A stretch of 64,000 nucleotides of DNA from Onchidella celtica (taxonomy: Eukaryota; Mollusca; Gastropoda; Systellommatophora; Onchidiidae): assembly GCA_963931925.1 (NCBI GenBank), contig OZ007570.1, positions 64,783,370-64,847,369 on the forward strand. The letters run 5' to 3'. Of the stretch, positions 52,811 through 64,000 are shown piece by piece (position 1 is the first letter of the stretch; each line of letters begins with the position of its first letter). Under the pieces are notes generated by a model. The model had not been told where the DNA came from, did no database searches, and saw nothing but the letters and a program-made list of their open reading frames with translations. A program made the translations under genes and the position numbers.

Positions 52811-55800
52811 CTTATACCAATAGCCATGATTTTATACCCCAAGTTTGGAACAAAATTGTAACTTGCACAAAATGAAAAATTTGACATTCGTGCACATGTA
52901 AAGCGAGCAAACAGATGAACATGATGCCCTTAGATACCTGCTAACATCAAAACTGTAGTAAACAAAGGCTGTTGGCTCTCAGTATCAAAGTATTAGTAAT
53001 AGTAGAGATTAAGTTATGGTCAATTGTAAATTGAGCACAGAAGTTTTGAAAGATAGTGTAAGGATTTTCACAAACAGATACAGATTCTCCACTGTAAAGT
53101 CTGGGAGAAAAACTGCATTACATCGAGGCACATACAGGTACATAACATCCCAGAAGCATTTTGGCACAGCTCTCTACCCATTATGTAACTAAATCATGAA
53201 ATAAAATCTAATGACTTCATCAGCATCTAACCCAAGATTTCATCCAACTTTTGAGCACATGATGGTTTTGATCTGATGCTTACTACATGTTTTCTGAACT
53301 ATTTTCAGTACAATAACCACCTACAATGCATCTTCAATGTTTCTAAAAGAAGATACATACATATAAAATTACATGTATTGGATGACAACACTGCTACTTT
53401 CAACATGTCCAAGAATGTTTTTAATACAGACCATAAAATAATACATGTATAGCATGTGGAATTTAGCCTGAAGGGTATGAAATAGTGTTGTCAAAGTTTC
53501 TCTAGTAAGTTTATGCATTGCAGTCTGTACATGTATACCCATGCATGCAGTATTATTCTAGATGTGACACTGAAGTTCAAACACAAGTTTATGGTGATTT
53601 AAGCCGTCAAGCACACTCAAACAAGGTTGCATCACAGAGTAGTAAGCTAATGGAAATTTAGCTCCGATTCCATTCCACAGTTCAGTGTACATTGTATGTA
53701 ATTAGAAGGCCAACAAATTCACTCGCTGGTACATGTATGCATAACATAGCAGTATCACCTGTGAAACAAGAACACAGTCATGTAAATATATTATAAGCCT
53801 GCACAAGTAAATATTTACACAGTCAGTAAACAGACAATGCTAAAACCCATGTATAACATAATGTTACACATGAAGATACCATGTACTGTACATGCATGTA
53901 TCCAAATGCAAAGTTAACATCATGTCACAGAACCCCATGAGGAGCAAAACTTCCAAGATCACTAATAAGTACAGCACATAGGCCTACATGTATATTATTA
54001 TTATGTATAAAGAATCATAATCAATGCTATGATATTGCTGTTTACCTTAATTCAGTTACTGCATGTATGCACTTTGTTTTTCTAGGACCACTTTTATGTT
54101 TGATACCCTTGCACTGCCTATTAATTCTGAATTCTGCTGTTAAGTACAGTGCACACATGTATAAATAAAATACAGCGGAGTAGGCTGAATTTGAAGTGGG
54201 GGGACTCATTACACTTACACGAGTAAATAGGTTAAAAACAGTCATGCAAGGTCATCTCTCTCCAAGACTATGGTGTACAGAACACCATTCATAATCCTTT
54301 ATAAATGTGGCTAGTTCAGGATCAGCTTCACAAGGAACAGAAATTACTGTATCACAGGCATCTGGAAGAAACAGACTAACAGACATCTACAACAACAAAT
54401 CAAATTTCAATTTTAATAAAAATTCAGTGGTGATTTACCCTCCTGGTTTTGATTCGTGGTTTCTGAAAACAAAGAAGCACAGAATGTAAATAATTTCTTA
54501 TATAATGCTCTGTTTCACATGTTTCTCATAAACTATTTACATGTACATATTATGATGGCACCCAAACCACACAAGTCACAAGAGAAAAAAATGACACTCC
54601 AGTGTCACAATTGAAAGTGCATAAAATGAAATAATTTATGTTGAACGTTGAACAAAAAGAAGAGAAACTGCCAGTCAGCACAGGAATCACGAAAATAAAA
54701 TTAAAAGGAATGGGTGGTTCTGGATATTAAATGCACAAAACTGAGAACTTGAATACATAAACATGTAATATTCTTTATTGATCATTATGAAACAAGCATT
54801 AGCAGTAGCAGCATGCACATTAAATAATTTAATGTTTTTATTTCAACAAAGCAGAACTCATTTTCATGTCACTTTGAATAGGGAATACTACTCAGTAGGG
54901 TCTAAAACAGGCCAAGATCTCCGGTATTTGAAGTTTATGGAGTCATATTTTGGCTTGAGATCCTTGAAACCTGGCCTCTATGTATCATTTTACTATTTTT
55001 TACCATCTCCTCCAGCAAGCTGCTGACAATGGTACATCACTACAGCATTCTCCCCACATTTTAAAAACATGTCACATGGTTCATGTACAACACACAAAAA
55101 GTTAATGCTGACTGCAACAACCTGTATTTGACTAGGCCCACTTGACCTGACCTGATGTATAAATATGCTGCCCTGCATACTGCACCTTTACACAACTGCA
55201 TCTTATGTGTTAATCTTTACTATATATATACATGTAATAAACTTATTTCAATCATGAAGCAGATTCGTCTGAGCATTCTTACAACTACAGCTACCTGAAA
55301 CCATTGTAGATTACATACAAATCTGTTGTTAAACAGTTATTTATCACTCAAGATGGTCACTTCAATAGAACTCATAACTTCAAAACCTGGGATTGGGAAG
55401 TGCTACATGTGGCTTATTTCAGAGCACATGTTACAGCATCATACATGTACATGTATTATACTTAGACAATATCTGAAAAGTTGTACCATTTCACCTTATT
55501 TTCAGTTTCAACAAGAATGTTAATAAAATTGTAACTGTCATAAATTAAATGTAACAAACAAGAGAAAAAAGTTGCATACAACAAAAACAATTTTACAAAA
55601 TATTGAATTTTTTTTTTTATTGTAAGCCAAATCAAAAAGTTCACATCGACCACTCTTGAGGCCTTGAGCACATTTTTTAGAAAGCACATTTTCAAAAAGC
55701 ATCATTCTGGGACAGATTGAACTTATATAGAAAATCTTTCACAGAAAGCATTACTTTCCTTATCAAAAGCTGTGGCATGAGTTATATCAATCCTGCTGAC

Positions 55801-58071
55801 AGAAATTGCTCATGTCATTGTGGTGACTTCACTTGTGCCAGTGAAAAAAGTAGGCCCCCCTATGGTGTACTAATCCACTAGAATACATGTAATTGGATTT
55901 CCAATACCTGTGCTATGAAACATGTGATACCTTGTCCATGTATAAAGACACCAAATAATACCTGTCAAACCTTATCACCTCAGTAAAACTGCTACTGTTT
56001 ACAAAAGAAGTGACATCCAAAAAGATCAGTATCAATCACATACCGAAAACAGTAAATTCTACTAGGAAAGATTTAGTTGACTACCAAATGAGGTCATTAT
56101 TTATTTCAATATTCTTCAGTATTCTAATTCTTACAAAATGAAGAGTTCAAATGCAATCATTAACTTAAAGATTTTGTCATTTGTTAAACAAGGGGCTTTA
56201 CAATAATAAATGTACTCAGAATATTTTCCACAATGACAATCACATCTGTTTACTCAATATCATATCTCGTATCTCAATGCATCAAATGAAATGGCCAAAT
56301 CCTTTCTTTCACCAAGGCAAAAACTGGAACAATTGTTTTATAGCAGTTTCCATCAATATTCTACTATAATGAAAAGCCTAGAGTGATGATTATTATGTGT
56401 CTCCAATGGTTTCCAAATACATTATTATGTGTCTCCAATGGTTTCCAAATACATGTACACTGTATATGTATACATGTACTATAATACATGTATTATGCAT
56501 CATTTTAAATGAAACAAAAATGCTGGGACTCGTATGGGGACAGACTGAGGCCACAGCCTAAAACAGAGCAGGGTGGAGGACCTTGGTGGATGACCTATGC
56601 CCCACACAGGGTTCAAGTCATGCATCATTTTGAAGAAACCCAACAAGCAATTTCATCTGAGGCAGAGGAAAAGTCTTCAAGCTGGAAAAGGACAAGGCTG
56701 CCACACTTGAACAACTCAGGTATAGTCACTACACGTTTCTACCAATGTTTATGCTATTTGTCAAAACTTTACTATGCTATACCATCCCATCATGAATATT
56801 ATATGATGAAAACTGTTGGAGAACACTTGTAGTTAGTGTAAAGCAATGAGAGCACTCCCACAAACAAACAATTTTGCAGAGGTCTCGAAACTGTGATTGG
56901 CAGCTTATCCTTAAATTCCATTTTCCTGTTTGTGTCGCTCACACAGAAAGCTCTTACAAGATATCTGAATTCTCCTGTCAGTTTTGTTCTCCACAAAGTA
57001 ATCACCATCTTTGATGTAATTTATGGTTGTACTAGGTTTTATCTTCGCTTAATGAGGTGGGAATAGCATTTACCTGCTCCTAATTCTTGACAATGGCAGG
57101 TAATGCGCCATCCTATGGAAACACATAGACTTACCTTTCATATCTTGACACTGGATCGCAGTTAATGATTAACTGGTCTAGCTGGATTTAAGAGGCAAGA
57201 GGTTTATACCCTGCTAAAAAGTAACTCATTGTTCACAATCTTCCCTTTAAAATAATGTTATTTCTCTGTTCAATACCGCAACACTTACACTACCATTACA
57301 AGGGTTGGTTGAGTGGCTGCACAAAACACATAATCACAATGAAATATAACATGTATTATTGCAATGATCATCTTTCCAAAGTTATTGTTGAAGACTGACT
57401 TCATAAATGTCCTTGTTCTATTCTCGTGTAAAATTTGGCCATCATCTGACAGACAATTTCTGTTGATGATTTAAGATGGTAGATTGCATAGCTTCACATA
57501 AGTACACATATATACATGTAATATATATTTCACATTTAAACTAATGTCTCTTCAGTATTGTAAAAGTTGGGCTCAAACTACAAAACAGTGCCATCGGTGG
57601 TTAGGATTTTATGGTTTCATCAATTTCAATAAAGACAAAATGTATTTCTTAATGTTTTTGACTCATCATGCATGATACTGGTGATGAAAAGAAGAGAAAG
57701 TCAAATCCCCTCTTGTGGGAGAAAAATTTATTAAACAAAAGCAAATGACAGCTTTCATATTTGGAGCTGTGACAACTGACAAATATCTGAGCATTGTTTC
57801 ATGAAAAAGGAAAACAGTGGCGATGTGTAAAATATCTAGTATGACTTCAGAATTATTAAAGAATTAAGATGCTTATAAAAGAGGACGTAAAAAAACCCTG
57901 TTTCAGGCTATCTTTCAGTATAGTTTGGTGAAATCATGTTGAAGATTTGACTCACTTGTGTCTGAGCTAAGTAATCAAGGCCTGCTGATTTTGCCCAGGC
58001 TCTAGGAAATCTCTAAAAATAAATCAACTGAGATCACAGAATACTGATTTATAATCTATTTTGGTCCACTT
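52811..58071. other. Intergenic region between converging genes
   Basis: About 5 kb of AT-rich DNA with no supported gene. The palindromic words TACATGTA and ACATGTAC recur often (for example 53530, 53730, 53885, 55445, 56455). An exact 30-odd-base tandem repeat ATTATTATGTGTCTCCAATGG-type lies at 56388-56453. Part is likely TMEM135 3' UTR. Confidence 0.5.
57727..57732 (-). promoter_or_regulatory. TMEM135: Candidate TMEM135 polyadenylation signal
   Basis: TTTATT on the plus strand reads AATAAA on the minus strand, about 340 bases past the TMEM135 stop. Other such hexamers lie further on, so the true end is unsure. Confidence 0.3.
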
Positions 58072-62073
<4,002 letters not shown>

Positions 62074-64000
62074 CTGAAAGATACCACAGAAAGATGACTG
62101 GGTCCACGTTAAACTGATGTGGTCCTTTCAACATGTACAGTTTGGAAAAGTGCCATGTACTTCTCTGATAACAATCAATAATTTGTTATCACTGAATGCT
62201 CGTGTATCAGATCTGAACTAGTGAAGCAGATTTTTATCAAATTCACGATAATCAAAATTAAAGAAAAAAAAAAAGCTGATTGGTTCCATTACTTATCGAA
62301 TCTTCTGAAATTTGAAGTGGCTGTACACTAAAACCATTCTTAAAAAAAGGGATGCGATCTTATTTCGCAGTGGGAGCGCCTGATCCAAAATGCGTATTAT
62401 TTCCCCTCACTAAGGTCAACGATGAGCAAGAGCTCTCGACATTGCGCAATCCTTGAATTGAAAGGTTCTCAATATCTATTATATATTTCAGTAACTTGCA
62501 ACCTTTGGCACGACTAACTGACCAAACTATACACTCTTCAGGCCTTAAATTTGGCAGGAAGGTGGAAATTGAGATAAGGAAGATGATGGCTATAATTAGA
62601 AGTTGTTCACTTCGAGCATGTATTTTTTTAAATTAGCAATGTTTATTGCTATGTAACATCTGTATTTTTGCAGGTTTGTTTCGTAATATTATATAGTACC
62701 GTACATATCATAAAAAGTAACCATATCAAGCGTTCAGTTTGGTGCGTAGTGTTCTGGTGCGCATGGGTTTTGAAGGAAGACTGTAGTTAATTACTTTTAA
62801 AAAACTAGAGGGGGGGGGGGATCACATGATTGTTTATTCTGGGCAATGCCCGGTAGCTCATCTAGTTATACACTAATACTAAAGAATTAACTTGGTCCAT
62901 TGTTTCTGAAATGGCTGAATATTTTACTCTCTGGCCCGTCCACTCATTCTTTCACATCCACAAAAAAAGGTCTGAAATAAGCGGTCTGAAAGATTGGCGG
63001 CGCAGTGAGTTTTACTTCTAGTTCTAGATCTTCATTCTCTTATTCATATTTCATAGAAATACACTCTCTCTGTCACCTGTCTAAATCACGAAGTACCGTC
63101 AATGTGTCGGTTCATATGTTTGTTTATCATCATAGAGTAGGCCCCCCTACACAGACTCGCGGACAAACACTCTGGTATCACGGAAAGGACGAAGACAGAC
63201 AGAGAAGTAAACAAGCAAAGGAAATAAACCACAAGGTGTCCTGCACAACAGCCCCTGTATGCCGGCAAATGACATCAATTCGTCATGAAAGAAAAACGGC
63301 AGAATAATGTAAGCTACACATATGTGGCTTGGAACACTGTGACCTAACTCCTTTCCGTCTTGTATTACAAAAATTTAATTTCAACATGAAGCAACACAAT
63401 CATAAATACCCGATAATGACATGAAGTATGGATATCTTATACTGACAACTGCGCTTATGTTTTTTGGTAAATTTTAAAGAGATAATTCCATTACAGGTGG
63501 GTCGTAAACTTTAAAAAAACTTTTAAATGCACTGATGACGCACACTGTCGATTTTAATTTTGAATAAAGAGTATAATTAATCAGAAAAATTTCTATTTCC
63601 CAAGACAGTCATTCATGTACATTTTCTGTACCACTACCTCCATTACTGAAGTTTCACCAAGTGAATTGTGCTATTACCACTGTCTGCTCCATCCCTGGTT
63701 ATAATTCAAAAATCCAACGACTGAAGCAGTAGCAAGCAGCTTGTAGCCAACTACAGAATGTTCGTCGAAATACAGTCGTTTTAATACAACAAAAGGCAGC
63801 ATTAGTTACCTCTGTTTTACTTCAGTAAATAATAAATGTGGAACCATGAAAAAAATTCGGTGAATAGGAGAAGAAAGGCTGTGTTGAAAGGCTCGATCTG
63901 AACCAATCACCCTTACCCGAGCCTAAAATTCTAACCATTCGTCTCATTTCTTCAAAGCTCATTCCACAATCTTTCTTACAATCTTAGCCGCCCAATATGC
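62074..64000. other. Probable TMEM135 intron, no exon recognised
   Basis: Expected to hold intron and perhaps further N-terminal exons of TMEM135. I saw a Helitron-like tail ending at 62865 and ordinary AT-rich sequence; short reading frames here have no recognisable domain. Confidence 0.5.
62700..62865 (+). mobile_element. Helitron-like 3' tail, plus orientation
   Basis: Hairpin CTGGGCAATGCCCGG, eight bases, CTAG then T at 62866. Upstream blocks match the 9497 copy in reverse orientation, including the poly-G run and GGTGCGTAGTGTTCTGGTGC. Lies upstream of the visible TMEM135 exons. Confidence 0.6.

Overview
The window is animal nuclear DNA, most likely from a lophotrochozoan and plausibly a marine mollusc. 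Two conserved, intron-rich protein genes lie tail to tail, and their introns and flanks are packed with DNA transposons, MITEs, SINEs, a LINE and Helitron-like ends. The phylum call is inference from the mix of repeats and from protein divergence; no species-level marker was recognised.

Bases 1-49758 (+) carry the 3' half of MDN1 (midasin), the giant AAA ATPase that strips assembly factors from pre-60S ribosomes. I placed 41 exons by hand using GT/AG borders. They add to 5871 nt, exactly 1957 codons with the stop, in one frame from base 1 to the TAA at 49756-49758. The order is helical linker and tail (exons 1-22), Asp/Glu-rich segment (exons 23-33), then the C-terminal VWA/MIDAS domain (exons 34-41). 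The 5' half lies before the window.

Bases 58072-62073 (-) carry the last five coding exons of TMEM135 (peroxisomal/mitochondrial membrane protein), with the N-terminal half beyond the right edge or unrecognised. The two genes converge across about 8.3 kb that holds only repeats.

MDN1 introns hold: a decayed TIR transposon with transposase remnants (1213-3867); a whole-looking LINE with an open 989-codon frame and a 13-bp target duplication (5388-8435); Helitron-like tails (9497, 36566, 37027); a hAT/IS-like MITE with a 100-bp tandem duplication (9917-10422); several TTAA-flanked MITEs; a CR1/L2-type LINE tail followed by a tRNA-derived SINE (13060-13999); a second tRNA-like SINE with a 15-bp target duplication (31305-31630); a hAT-like element (37761-38987); an interleaved A-B-A'-B' inverted repeat (39502-39937); and a 2.35-kb element with 53-bp perfect inverted repeats, a 10-bp target duplication and a THAP-domain reading frame (45463-47810).

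Just past the MDN1 stop codon sits a TA-flanked MITE that probably forms most of the 3' UTR. A sister copy with a different core lies 1.4 kb further on and shares its right-hand TA with a third MITE. No virus-derived element, rRNA gene, functional tRNA gene or CRISPR array was seen.
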